Source: Aricia agestis
Lineage: Eukaryota > Arthropoda > Insecta > Lepidoptera > Lycaenidae
DNA length: 64,000 nt
Assembly: GCF_905147365.1 (NCBI RefSeq)
Contig: NC_056428.1
Span: 18,320,001 to 18,384,000, forward strand
Direction of reading: 5' to 3'
The stretch's first letter is position 1. Each line of letters starts with the position of its first letter. Shown in pieces: positions 12,742-23,198 of the stretch. The translations under genes and the position numbers were made by a program. The notes beneath the pieces were generated by a model that saw only the letters and a program-made list of their open reading frames with translations, was not told the origin of the DNA and did not search any database.

Positions 12742-12890
12742 TACTAGCTATTTGACCGAGCTTTGCTCGGTATTCGATAAAACACGAATAAAATGACATT
12801 TTCTAAAAATAATTCCTAGCTAGATAGATTTATCGCCCCCGAAACCTATATACGAAACCTGTATACGAAAAGATATAAGATACTTATGTC
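12742..12890 (+). repeat. 'ACTAGCTATTTGACCGAGC' repeat, copy 1
   Basis: Starts ACTAGCTATTTGACCGAGCT, contains GATTCCTAGCTAGATCG-like and TTATCGCCCCCGAAACC blocks, and ends AAAGATATAAGAT. The tandem GATATAA tail suggests an RTE-like short element. Confidence 0.6.
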
Positions 12891-13151
12891 CCGTAACCCG
12901 TTTCATCAAACAATCAAGTAATGTTAAATAAATAATGGCTTGTTAAATCAGTTAACGGCCTGTTAGAGCTATCGGGAGTTCTACCATGCGCTAACGTCAA
13001 ATCAAATCACCTAACATGGTGTTAAATTTATTCCTGGTCTAGAGGTCCATTCAATATTTTCATTCCTACTAGGTCTCAATGACGCTCGGGTGACTTCACC
13101 AATAGCACCTTTCCTCCCCTACTACTGAAGGAAATCTAAGACAACAATTTT

Positions 13152-13412
13152 ATCTATGGACGCTTACGCCACGTCAGTCTAACCCCGTGCTAAGTACTTG
13201 AAGGACTTGTGTTACGGGTACCAGACAACGGAAATATATTTAATACTGTTATACTATACATATATTTAAGATTTTTATTATATGATACACATATTTAATA
13301 CACACCCATGACCCAGGAACTTTGAAAACTTTTTGTTCCGTCGGCAGGATTCGAACCCGCGACCCCCGGCTTGAGCTACCGACAGCCCACCCACTGAGCC
13401 ATAGAAGTCGTC
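13152..13412 (-). mobile_element. tRNA-derived SINE (family I), reverse copy
   Basis: Reverse complement of the element at 36874-37137. The B box appears as GGATTCGAACC at 13347-13357, and the body block CCACGTCAGTCTAACCCCG is shared. Confidence 0.8.
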
Positions 13413-13454
13413 AAACAACAATTATATCCACTTTTGTAAATTAAGAAATTAATA

Positions 13455-13856
13455 GGGGTGTAGACTATTTTTAGGAAATATATTTATTTTACAGATGTAC
13501 CATCAAGGAAGTTGATTGCTATGCAATTGACAGACCAACGTTATTTGGTCGAATACTTATGTCAATTCAATGTTAATTGTGATCTGTCGGCTGGGTTTGA
13601 CGTAAAGCAAACAAACTACTTATGTCCCCGATTTGCATAGGAATCAACTTCTCTGATAGTACATAAGTATTTTGTTACACCTAAAAATATGTATAAAAAA
13701 TAAATACACTCTTATTTCAATTAAAAAAATCACTTATTAAATATAAAAAATATTATAAAGTTATTAAGTAAAATATGTCCATTTTCGGTAATTCTATAAT
13801 ACAAACTCTCAAAAAAACAATAATTTGTATTAGAATTCGTTTACTGTCTACACCCC
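13455..13856. mobile_element. TA-flanked MITE hosting a smaller MITE
   Basis: Perfect 11-bp inverted ends GGGGTGTAGAC / GTCTACACCCC with TA outside on both sides. A second inverted-end element (13498-13662) sits inside near its left end. Confidence 0.55.
13498..13662. mobile_element. GTAC-end MITE, copy 1
   Basis: Ends GTACCATCAAGGAAGTTGAT and, inverted, GTACTATCAGAGAAGTTGAT. About 26 of the first 30 bases match. It contains GACAGACCAACGTTATTTGG, shared with the copy at 26124-26245. Confidence 0.7.
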
Positions 13857-14801
13857 TATTATTGTATTCCTGCCTAATTACTGGTCAATAGTATGCTAAA
13901 TATTTACATGATACTAATAAAAGACAATAAAATTAATTATTTGATTATTTAAAAATAATTTAAAATTTTCCCCGGTTTGGGGAAAATTTCCCCACTTTGT
14001 TATGGACATTACTGACCTGTTGAAGTTGAATTAATATTTACATTATTTTATCAAAATACTTTAAAAATATGTTATCTTACCTATGAAATATTATTCCTTG
14101 ATGTTTTTGTGTAAGGTTGTATTGTTCTTGCACCATTTTACAACACAAGATGGCATATTTATTTTTATTTATGAATGACAAAGACGTGTCACCGCGATGC
14201 AGTCTAATTGCGTAATGGCGGTACGATCGGCTTATTACAGTGCGAGTGCGTGTGCAAGATGTGTACGTATGATCGCCTGGGCTTATTAAGGGTGCTTCAC
14301 TCATTTCTTAATGGCGATCCGTCCGTATTTTTTTTACGTCCGTGGTTCTAGAATAAACATTTATTTATTTTTATTGTTATGTACTTATTAAAAATTTAAA
14401 ACATAGTAATAAAACTAAACCTAAAAAAGGTGCATTAAAATATTGTAAAGTGTGATGTAGAACGGTAACAAAGTACTAACCATAAACGAATCTAGAAATA
14501 AAATCGTTTTACGATCGTTTTTCCACATGAATATTCTCGGCGAGGCGCGTACTTTACGTATCAAGTCGTCTGTTCGTATGTCAATAAAATATGTCTATCT
14601 TGTCACAGTTACGTCCAAGTCGTTTTAACTTATTATTTTAAACTTTTTTTGAACAACGTTCGAGTATTACAGTATAAAGGAGAGGAACCACTAGAGCCTC
14701 ACCATCTACATCGTTAAACTATCGAGGAGGAGGAGAATGAATTTGAAGAACTGTAGTGTTGCAGGCTGCTCCGCTGTACAACAGCAGAAGGAGAGACTTA
14801 C
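13857..14801. other. AT-rich intron-like sequence
   Basis: On the model above this is intron downstream of exon 14802-15015. No repeat or second exon was recognised. Confidence 0.3.
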
Positions 14802-15015
14802 CTCGTCGCTGGAGTCGCAGCCAACTTCCACGTTGGGTCTCAGCGGGGGCGATCGCGGGGGGTTGTCGTCGTCGGGGGCGGCGGGGGCGTCGGGGTCGGC
14901 GGGGGCGGCGAGGACAGCGGGGGCGGCGGGGGCGGTCAGGAAGTTCTTAGCGCACAGGCCGGACGGGCCGGGGTTGCTGGATGCGCTCGACATAAAGACC
15001 TTCCCGTCACGGTAC
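14802..15015 (-). CDS. Internal coding exon, Pro/Ala-rich acidic linker
   Basis: This 214-bp minus-strand exon is open throughout. It begins after an acceptor (GTGGTGTGTCAG) preceded by a T/C-rich stretch and ends at a consensus donor (GACGAG|GTAAGTCTC). It needs two bases from the upstream exon, which 19188-19296 supplies, and it ends on a complete codon. The 71 residues begin YRDGKVFMSSASSNPG. A low-complexity APAAPAVLAAPADPDAPAAP run follows, then acidic and SPPLRP stretches, ending CDSSDE. It reads as a disordered region of a larger regulatory, adhesion or cytoplasmic-tail protein; I do not recognise the family. The two plus-strand open frames over the same bases (14737-15036, 14756-14950) are GC-driven shadows. 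The next exon should lie below 14800 and start in phase 0; I could not find it with certainty. Confidence 0.55.
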
Positions 15016-15239
15016 CTGACACACCACAAACGATAATGATGATGAAATAGTCAAGACTCAAGAGCTATGTCTATGTGATATTATACATTTGTTATAGTTT
15101 GTTTCTTTTGGTCATAATATAGCAGTCTATATTATGCTATGTATTGCATCTCAGTAGCTGTTATAGTGTAACAATACTAAGTGATAATACACCTTATGTA
15201 TTATCATTTAGTATCACGAGTCATCTGCATAGAGTTCAC

Positions 15240-15388
15240 TACCAAAGGGTAAAAACGGGACCCTATTACTGTGACTTCGATTTCTGTCCGTCTGTCCCAT
15301 ACAAAAAAAATACAATTTTTTACTATTTTTGCTCTATAATGGTAGGAAATTCTTCATGCGCGAGTCCAACTCGCTCTTGGCCGATTTT
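15240..15388 (-). repeat. Type A repeat, internally deleted
   Basis: Reverse copy from GTAAAAACGGGACCCTATTA to GAGTCCAACTCGCTCTTGG, with most of the middle missing. Confidence 0.7.
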
Positions 15389-15450
15389 TTAACTTTTGTA
15401 TGGGAAAACCCATGAGGCTGGGGCGCTAGCCCATATATATAAATCACAAA

Positions 15451-15949
15451 TAAAATCGGTCAAGTGCGAGTCGGACTCGCGCACCAAGGGTTCCGTACCG
15501 GTATAGTATAGAGCGAAAGTAGGCAAAAAATTGTGTTTTCGTATGGGAGCCCCCCTTAATTAATATGTACTAAATAAATTTTTATTATTAATGATTAAAG
15601 TACAAATCTAATTAAGGATTTTGTGAAAATGTTAAGTGCCTAGCTGTTATCATTATTCATTACGACCGAAAAAACCTAAAAAAAATCTCGTTTGTTGTAT
15701 GGGAATTGTATAGGAAGGGAAACCCTTAAATATTAACTTTTTTTTGGGTTTTTAGTATATTTTATTGTTGTACAGAAATACGCAATATGTGAAAATTTCA
15801 GAGGTGTATAGCTATAGCGATTCTTGACTTACAGCCTGGAGACTCGCACTTTTTGTAATTGTTACAGCCTGGAGACAGACGGACAGACGGACAGACACCG
15901 TAGTCTCAGTAATAGGGTTCAGTTTTACCGTACGTACGGAACCCTAAAA
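15451..15949 (+). repeat. Type A repeat, near-complete
   Basis: Runs from ATCGGTCAAGTGCGAGTCGG to TACGGAACCCTAAAAAA, with CTGGAGACAGACGGACAGAC inside. It serves as the uninterrupted reference for 21209-22927. Confidence 0.8.
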
Positions 15950-15952
15950 AAT

Positions 15953-16046
15953 GATCTTTCAGCGCAGTTACTTTCACAGTGAACTCTATAATATAAGGAA
16001 CACATACACACCCTAAAGTATTATCACTTAGTTTTGTTACACCCTG
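15953..16046. mobile_element. Palindromic MITE, one arm only
   Basis: Matches the right arm of 8487-8743 (TTTCAGCGCAGTTACTTTCA to GTTACACCCTG, then TA). A left-arm remnant may lie near 15180-15240 (AAGTGATAATAC, GAGTTCAC). Confidence 0.7.
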
Positions 16047-16706
16047 TATAAATTCTTCAAATGATAATTATTGTTCCATCATTAGGTAAAATATAGCTTC
16101 GAGGATGTTTTTTACGTGCTCACTTTTACCGGCCTGGTTCCTGAACCGGTGGAATATTGAGGACGTTCAGGAAATATTTTGTTTAAAATACATTCAGAAT
16201 AAAAATATTTAGATTATGAAACCCTTACCCCGCACGTCTCGCATTTGCCGTTTCCTTGAACATATTGCAATTACACGTTCGAAACGACTTCAGTAATTGA
16301 CTGTTAGATTGTAATTGAGTGATGATGATGATATCGTTATGAACACTCCTGATGTCATCACCAGCCGCGCGTAAGAACGATGATGATTGTGATTTGTTTT
16401 GATTCCTACTTTTGTACTTTAATTAATGAATAATTAAAATGTTTTCGTTGTTAATTGCTTTCCTGGAATGCGCTCTTTCCTCGCGAAAACAGGATTCTGA
16501 TGGAAAATATTTTCCATATTGCTTTGAATCGTTCAGCGAAAGTAAAAACACGTTTTAATTGGGAGCATAATATTATTATAGAGCGAAAATAGCTTTGAAG
16601 ACTAACAAAATAATTTTATGCACAATATCTTAACTTTATTGTTAATAATAATAATAAAATGCTTTATTCACACATTAATACAATGCACCGCACACACTCA
16701 ATATTT

Positions 16707-17045
16707 ATACGTGGGAGAGCCATGCTTCGGCACGAATGGGCCGGCTCGACCGGATAAATACCACGTTCTCACAGAAAACCGGCGTGAAACAGCGCTTGCG
16801 CTGTGTTTCGCCGAGTGAGTGAGTTTACCGGAGGCCCAATCCCCTAACCCCTATCCTATTCCCTTCCCTACCCTCAACTATTCCCTTCCCTTCCCTACCC
16901 TCCCCTATTACCCTATTCCCTCTTAAAAGGCCGGCAACGCACTTGCAGCTCTTCTGATGCTGCGAGTGTCCATGGGCGACGGAAGTTGCTTTCCATCAGG
17001 TGACCCGTTTGCTCGTTTGCCCCCTTATTTCATTAAAAAAAAAAA
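16707..17045 (+). mobile_element. A-tailed retroposon (GGAGAGCC family), copy 1
   Basis: A near-complete member of a family of about 330 bp. It starts GTGGGAGAGCCATGCTTCGG, has a pyrimidine-rich middle of CCCTA/CCCTT repeats, then GGCCGGCAACGCAC and GTGTCCATGGGCGACGG, and ends TTGCCCCCTTATTTCAT plus an A-run. The 3' part resembles 3' tails of lepidopteran non-LTR elements, so it probably borrows LINE machinery. No internal promoter boxes are obvious. An AAT-rich microsatellite follows its tail. Confidence 0.85.
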
Positions 17046-17049
17046 CTCA

Positions 17050-17096
17050 AGCAATAATAATAATGCAATAATGTACAATAATAATAATAATAATGC
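17050..17096. repeat. (AAT)n-like microsatellite
   Basis: Interrupted AATAAT tract directly after the tail of retroposon copy 1. Confidence 0.8.
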
Positions 17097-17680
17097 ACAG
17101 TGCACTTATACTTCTTATAATAATTAGTACGAAATCACTAAATGTACCTGTTGTAGTTTTGTTTTTTGTTAGAAAAACTTGCTGGAACGTTTTCACACAA
17201 AGAACAAAATAGTATTGTAATTTTTGTATCAATGCATAATAAACCGTTTGTTTGAACATGGAAATACTTTTTAACGAGTATTATATGTAGAAAACGAACT
17301 AGATCGAAGTAGTAACGTAGCGGCATTAATGTTGCCAACAGTAGAGTCGGTGTGCCGGAGAGTTATCGGGGAATGAGTGAGCACTGAACTATCTCCCAAA
17401 CAACGATTTCCGGCATTTTCATCTCATATTCCGCGGCACGAGTCGCGAACTAGAAGTTGGACAGCAGTTTGAACTATTGAACGAACAACAATTACATAAA
17501 ACATTATCGTTTAAGTTTAGAACGTCTGATAAATTACCGCTTCATCAAAATATTTATATTATGGTTTAATCAAATATCGAGGTACAGAAATATAAATACT
17601 GACTTAATCGAAGTTTTGTGCTAGTGCCTTTGTACTTTAGATAGCTTTTATTTATTAATTTAGTTATTAATCATGAGGTA

Positions 17681-17899
17681 CATGGGCGTACCAGGTTCTG
17701 GTGCCAGGCGGGCGGTAAATTACCCAGGTTCTGGGCCAGGGGGGGAGCAGATCAGATTTTTCATAAGCTAGGTGTTTATAAAAATAAAAAAATTAATAAT
17801 TTTTAGTTGTAAAAATATTGTATTGCAAACAAATGGCAAAAATTCGTTTTCTTAATTTTTAATTTGCCCCACCTGCCACCCCCCCTCGGTACGCCCATG
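17681..17899. mobile_element. hAT-like MITE
   Basis: Perfect 12-bp inverted ends CATGGGCGTACC / GGTACGCCCATG. They are flanked by ATGAGGTA (17673-17680) and CTGAGGTA (17900-17907), an 8-bp duplication with one change. The interior is AT-rich and non-coding. Confidence 0.75.
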
Positions 17900-18132
17900 C
17901 TGAGGTATAAAGCGAGCCAAGTGGGTAAATCTGGTGAAGATAGAGCGTGATGGCTCCATTACGGAGTTGGATTTTCGGAGAAATGCAATTAACTCCGGTG
18001 TCAAAGCTTTAGCGCCGTGCCGCCGTGAATAGTGAGTGCTACACTTATTTTCATTTGGGCCTAGATTACCCGTCACGGTATCGGCAACAATCGCTTTGTC
18101 CGCCGGCAGGTACGGTCGGCCCTCGAATCTAC

Positions 18133-18903
18133 TGCATGACTGGTGAGTGGTGAGACATGTTCAATACTCGGGGACGTGATATATAGCTATTAAGTATGTT
18201 AGATGAAAAAAATTAGAAATAAAATATTAATTGATCGCTAAGTAAATGTAGCTTAAAGTAAAATAATAATTTACCCAACGCACAGAAATAAATCAAGATA
18301 GAACGGCGACGCGCGTGCGTTGCTAAGGAATAGCTCGTGTCAATTTTTGCTTTGCTTTTAGATAAAACAAATAAATTACCCGTGGCAAGAAATACCTCCT
18401 ATTGACCACTAGTCTTCACACTTTTGTACACACTTTTGTTGTGTGTATGTCTACACTTTTGTACTTCTGTTTTTTACAATTATACATTGCACAATGAGGC
18501 ATTTTTGCACAACCATTTCGTTGTAATCAATTCGAGACGTGCGCGCTGACTGTATGAACGTTCAACGAATCTTGCACGACAGAGCAAGATTGAAACACGC
18601 TTACTCCACCCGCTTAGCCGTTCTATCTTGATTTATTTCTGTGACCCAACGCATGGATGGGTAGCAGAGCGGTGTTTCTTTGATGGCGCACCGTCACCGG
18701 CACGCCGCCGCCGCCCGCGCCGCGCCGTTCGCATAGTATGCCTGCTTGCCTAGCCGCGTAATTTACTCAGTGTCCATGATTCACTTATTTAAAGGGGAAT
18801 TCGGACTAAAATGAAGTACCTAATTTTATTTCGTAAATATAATGAGAGTCGAGTAAAGAGCACTCTCCTTAAGCATTGAACATTTCTCACCAGTCTCACG
18901 TTG
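18133..18903. mobile_element. Inverted-end element hosting the hAT-like MITE
   Basis: Left end ACTGGTGAGTGGTGAGACAT and right end ATTTCTCACCAGT are inverted and related. A shortened reverse copy at about 44230-44449 keeps the same left end and the CATAGTATGCCTNCTTGCC block, which supports a discrete mobile family. The part between 18661 and 18735 is very GC-rich. Its class is unknown. Confidence 0.6.
18281..18643. mobile_element. hAT-like MITE with perfect 8-bp duplication
   Basis: Perfect 26-bp inverted ends (CACAGAAATAAATCAAGATA and six further bases) with ACCCAACG on both sides (18273-18280, 18644-18651). It is 363 bp and non-coding, and it lies inside another inverted-end element (18133-18903). 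Confidence 0.85.
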
Positions 18904-19187
18904 TATGTTATGTCACTTCTTGGTCTAATAGATCTGTTTATTTACGTGGCTATATTTTTATGTCTAAACTGCTGCTTACAAAATCCATCTTGTAGATACA
19001 AAGACGTTAAGAGGACGTGTTACGTGTATTCTCTGTCTCCTACGGTCGCACTTATAGCTGATATTTAATGATTACTTAACTATAATGTAATGAATATTCC
19101 TGTCATGAAATCAAAGTTCAGTAATTATTAAATGTGTCTCTGGCACTATGTCATATCGTGTCGTTTTAGTGTGCTTGTGTTACTCAC

Positions 19188-19296
19188 GTGTAAAGATGGT
19201 CATCGGAGGTGCTAGCAGTCGGCTGCTGGCGGCCTCGGTGGTCCCTGCGACCGGCTGACATTATGTAAGCCCACATCTGGTTGATTACTTGCCAAT
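19188..19296 (-). CDS. Internal coding exon of an unrecognised minus-strand gene
   Basis: On the minus strand an open frame of 35 whole codons is bounded by an acceptor (CGTTTTACAG, AG at 19298-19297) and a strong donor (AC|GTGAGTAAC after 19188). The exon takes two bases of its first codon and leaves two of its last (AC). The next minus-strand exon at 14802-15015 begins with the single missing base, so joining them gives an intact Thr codon and an open frame. The peptide starts WQVINQMWAY and continues polar, ending ASTSDDHLYT; no domain is recognised. A second acceptor in the same phase (TAATGTCAG, exon from 19254) would drop the first 14 residues. The pyrimidine tract before either acceptor is only moderate, so the 5' edge is uncertain. 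No repeat family overlaps it. A chance open frame remains possible. Confidence 0.45.
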
Positions 19297-19893
19297 CTGT
19301 AAAACGACGCTGTTTAACATCGTGAGAAATATAACGTAAGCAGTCACCTGTGCCAAGGGGACTCACTCGTATGCGAGGCCTTTTCGCTAAAGATAATTAT
19401 TTATAGTCGGATAAGCATTTTCGAATACTCGGTAAATTTGAATCGTAAAGGAAAGACTACGTTTGTAAATTCAAATTCTTTCTCCGATAATTTGTCACTC
19501 ATTCAGTGTGAGCCTTGACGTATCTCGTTGATACGTTTCGGCTCCGCGCCCTTTCATCGACCTCAGCTAGGTTATTGCACTCGAAGGACGACTCCGTAGG
19601 TCCTGTATAAATATGAAGCGAAGCTGTCGGTCTGAAATAGGTAATTTACTTGATGCCTGACTCTATACTTGAACCGAAATGCTACAATACGTCCCGAGTA
19701 GAACAGAAATAGATTGCAATCTCAAATGTAGGGCGGTAGTCGGTACACTCCTGACATTTAGAACTCGAAGTCGACTCCTCTCCGGTTTATAAACGGCAAG
19801 TTAAAGACAGCTAACTGATAGCCGATATGTCCGTACGGAAATACTATCATATTTATTTCACAGTAGGTTGAATGTTGATGTTTGTTTTACAAA

Positions 19894-20106
19894 ATACTAG
19901 CTATTTTGACCGAGCTTCGCTCGGTATTCGATAACACACGAATAAAATTACGTTTTCTAAAAATGATTCCTAGCTAGATCAATTTGTCGCCCCCGAAACC
20001 CCCTATATACTAAATTTCATGAAAATCGTTGGAGCCGATTCCTAGATTAAAATTATATATTATATATATATACAAGAATTGCTCATTTAAAGATATAAGA
20101 TAAGAT
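19894..20106 (+). repeat. 'ACTAGCTATTTGACCGAGC' repeat, copy 2
   Basis: Full-length copy with a TATATA tract, GAATTGCTCATTTAAAGATA and a GATATAAGATAAGATAT tail. Confidence 0.65.
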
Positions 20107-20403
20107 ATATTAGTGCCTGAAAGACCGAGCTTAGCTCGAAATGTAAAGAAAGCAAAAAGCAAATTTTTTTAAAATATGTTATACTATAATTTGATTACAT
20201 CAGCCAAACGCAACCTAGTATAAAATTTATGAGTAAGTAATATATAATTTTGATTGACTAATTTCAAACTAGGTATGACGTCATAATTATTTTACTTGTG
20301 TTTAAAATGAGCCAATCAGTTTAATAATTATATTATTTACGATAGGTAACGGCCTGTTTAAATATTTCCAATCCAGTGATCCAATCCACCGTTAGATTGC
20401 TAC

Positions 20404-20743
20404 TGGAATCTATACATCTATACATATAAATAAAATTGGAGTGTCTGTTTGTAATATTAAAATAACCGTCTTTTACTACGTGCATATGAATATTTAGACG
20501 GTACTTACACAAAAATAACAATTTTTAGAATTTTTGTCTGTCTGTATGTCTGTCTGTTTGTTCCAGCTAATCTCCGAAATGGCTGGACCGATTTTGACGT
20601 TACTTTTATTGGCAGATAGCTGATGTAATAAGGATACTTTTAACCGTCTTCCAAAAAGGAGGAGGACATATTTTTACTTTTTATTTTTTACCTATGTATT
20701 TTACATTTTGTTGACGCGGACGAAGTCGCGGGTAACAGCTAGT
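20404..20743 (-). repeat. 'CTAGCTGTTACCCGCGACTT' repeat
   Basis: Reverse copy ending GACGAAGTCGCGGGTAACAG. It contains ACCGTCTTCCAAAAAGGAGG and a GTCT repeat tract. This family is very common in Lepidoptera; it is probably a short RTE-like or SINE-like element. Confidence 0.6.
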
Positions 20744-20757
20744 TATAAATAAAAGAA

Positions 20758-21125
20758 AAGCGTAGCATCATCCGTAGCGATCTGCTACGACACGTAGCAC
20801 TCGCCGTAGCTGTGCCGTAGCCGTGCTACGTCCACCACGCGCTTTGTTACGCGTCTGTAGCATTTGATCTAACACACGGTGCTGCTCGCCAGTTCTGTAG
20901 CTATGAGTTTAAAGCAGTGCTATAGTATTTATCGATACTCAATACCGACTACGTAAATATTTAGTGTGGCGATTTTAGTTCCACTCGTAACCGCTGGAGA
21001 CGCTGTAAAATTTGCCACACAAAAAATTTACGGCAGTCGGTATCGAGTATCGAAAAATACTATAGCTTTAAACTCATGGTAGAGCTACTGTTATGCTGGA
21101 ACTTGGCTTGACATGCTACTGCGTG
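20758..21125. mobile_element. GTAGC-repeat foldback MITE
   Basis: The core arms 20903-20970 and 21010-21077 are inverted (ATGAGTTTAAAG, CTATAGTATTT, CGATACTC, ACCGACT in both). Outside the arms, GTAGC/GCTAC pentamers occur about ten times, mostly in 20760-20860 and again at 21085-21120. These may be subterminal transposase-binding repeats. Confidence 0.65.
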
Positions 21126-21460
21126 TCTAGATTTTCCTTTAAATAATAATAATTTATTAATAATTCCTATTATTAATAATACGGAGAGCTCAAATTATCG
21201 AATAAAAAAGCGGTCAACTCACACAGTCGGACTCGCGCACGAACGGATTCCGTACAGTTGTAGAGCGAAAGCGTGCAAAAAATTGTGTTAGGCTATTGCA
21301 TTGCTTTTATTGTAGGAATTGAGCACGGCGACTGAATCAACAAATTCCGTAACGAAAAAAACATAACACACCACACGTATTTTTTGTACGGGAGCTCCCC
21401 TTAAAATATATTTAATTTATTTTCATTGTATTATCAATTATTTAAGTACAATTAATATAA

Positions 21461-21953
21461 CTAGAGATCGCCCAATGGTCGAAATTCGACCTTACTTGCA
21501 AGGACATTAGAACTACTTATATTTTGTAAAAAATATTGACTTCATCATAGTTTTTTCAATTCTTGTCTCTGGGACTCAGCTGATCTCAGACTGGCCGTTT
21601 AAGCATTGTCTAATAGTATCTAAAATTAAATAAAAAAAAACAATAATCCATTTTCAATTTGTCAACTTGTTGTCAACAGACTTCAACCATAAATACAAGA
21701 GTATAATTCGTATGTATGTATATAGGCTTGTCACTCAAAAATCTGTCATTTTCCCTAGTAGTAGTGTCGTAGTGTGTGTAACGTTTTATTTGTTAAAAAT
21801 ATATGTGATAAAAGCATAATTTTAAAATAATATTAGCTCTCTTGCACTCTTTCACCATATAAACTATAACTGTACGAAATTTCATGCACCTACGTTTCCC
21901 CATTTTTCGTAAAAAGGGTTACAAAGTTTTTCTCTCACGTATTAATATATAGA
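21461..21953 (-). mobile_element. Helitron-like element inserted in an older repeat
   Basis: Reverse-oriented copy beginning (on minus) TCTATATATTAATACGTGAG at 21953 and ending CTAG at 21461-21464. The flanking bases are an A and a T. The sequence on either side matches the continuous repeat copy near 15605-15625, which shows the pre-insertion site. Confidence 0.8.
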
Positions 21954-22185
21954 TTAAGGATTATATTAACATTAATTCAAGTGCGTATACCTGTTGCCAT
22001 TATTGATTACGAGCAAAAAAGGCCAAAAAATAGCATCTGTTTTATGAGAAACCCCCTTAAAAATATATTTAAGTATTTTGTTTTATTATTTCTTGCTATA
22101 GCGGAAACAGAAATCAATCTGTGAGAATTACAGAAGTCTAGCTATAACGGTTCTTGAGATACAGCCTGGAGACAGACAGACGCTT

Positions 22186-22866
22186 ACGTGGGAGAGCCAT
22201 GCTTCGGCACGAAAGGGCCGGCTCGACCGGAGAAAATACCACGGGCTCACAGAAAAACCTGTGTTTCGCCAGTGAGTGAGTTTACAGGAGGCCCAATCCC
22301 CTACCCTTTTCCCTTCGCTACTCTCCTCTATTACCCTATTCCCTCTTAAGGCTGCGTTTCCACTGAAGCGGAGCGGAGCGGAGCGGAGAGGAGCGACGAA
22401 AAGTGCTCAGTGTTTCCACTAAAGCGGAGCGGAGCGGAGTCGAGTGGAGCGGAGTCGAGCGGAGCGTAGTTATGTCTATTGTGACGTAACGATGTCGCGG
22501 TCGCCAGTGACCGCCTGAGCGCGAGTACGCACCGCACCGCCCAGCTTCGCACCGCCCCGCTCCGCTGTCCTTCGCTCTGCACCCCGTTGTCCTCCGCACC
22601 GCTTCACCTCGCTCGGCTGCGTTTCTATGAATATCCGCTTAGCTCCGCTCCACCTCGTTCTTGCTGTTTCCATTGAAGGGGAGCGGAGATTTCAAGCATG
22701 GTGATTGGTCAATTCGGGCACCGCTAAGCTCCGCTCCGCTCCGCTTCAGTAGAAACGCAGCCTAAAAGGCCGGCAACGTACCTGCAGCTCTTCTGATGCT
22801 GCAAGGGACCATGGGCGACGGAAGTTGCTTTCCATCAGGTGACCCGTTTGCTCGTTTACCCCAAAA
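22186..22866 (+). mobile_element. Retroposon copy 2, split by a Harbinger-like MITE
   Basis: The family sequence runs 22186-22349, is interrupted by a MITE (22350-22762), and resumes at 22763-22866. The 3' tail is short (CCCCAAAAG). The copy is itself inserted in an older repeat (21209-22927). Confidence 0.85.
22350..22762. mobile_element. PIF/Harbinger-like MITE (GGAGCGGAGCGG family)
   Basis: Inverted ends GGCTGCGTTTCCACTGAAGC and GCTTCAGTAGAAACGCAGCC are flanked by TAA on both sides. The duplication is certain because the host retroposon's uninterrupted form (CTCTTAAAAGGCCGG) is known from other copies. The interior repeats GGAGCGGAGC motifs toward both ends, which creates spurious Arg-rich minus-strand frames. 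Confidence 0.9.
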
Positions 22867-23198
22867 GATGGACATCGAATTCTCAGTAATAGGGTCCCGT
22901 TTTACTCTTTGGGTACGGTACCCTAATAAAACTAACGTAAGCCACTTAAAATTGGCTTTTTTGGCACTTAAATTTGGCATATTATGTTATAAGCTAAATC
23001 TGCTAAGCTGAAACAAACTGCGAAATTCGGAGTGAATCAAAAGCGCCATGCAGTTTCCGCACTAATTTGATATGGCGACAGCGAAGCCGGTGCAGTATCG
23101 CACCGACACACTCCCAGCGTCTGGATTACACCGGCGCTTCCAAAACCGCTCCCTCGACGCACGGGGGCCACAGCCAAGTGGTGGTAGATCAGAGGGCC

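Larger units (their letters stand above)
21209..22927 (+). repeat. 'AAGTGCGAGTCGGACTCGC' repeat (type A) with three insertions
   Basis: Type A repeats start near GGTCAAGTGCGAGTCGGAC, carry TACAGCCTGGAGACAGACAG, and end TCAGTAATAGGGTCCCG...GTACGGAACCCTAA. This copy is opened by a Helitron-like element (21461-21953) and by a retroposon (22186-22866) that itself carries a MITE (22350-22762). The family is abundant in Lepidoptera; its transposition class is not established here. Confidence 0.75.

Noticed and set aside
14737..15036. Plus-strand Gly/Ala-rich and Arg-rich frames
   Set aside because: They are shadows of the minus-strand exon at 14802-15015, which alone has matching splice sites.
22336..22673. 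Overlapping Arg/Ser-rich minus-strand frames
   Set aside because: They read through the GGAGCGGAGC repeats of a Harbinger-like MITE.
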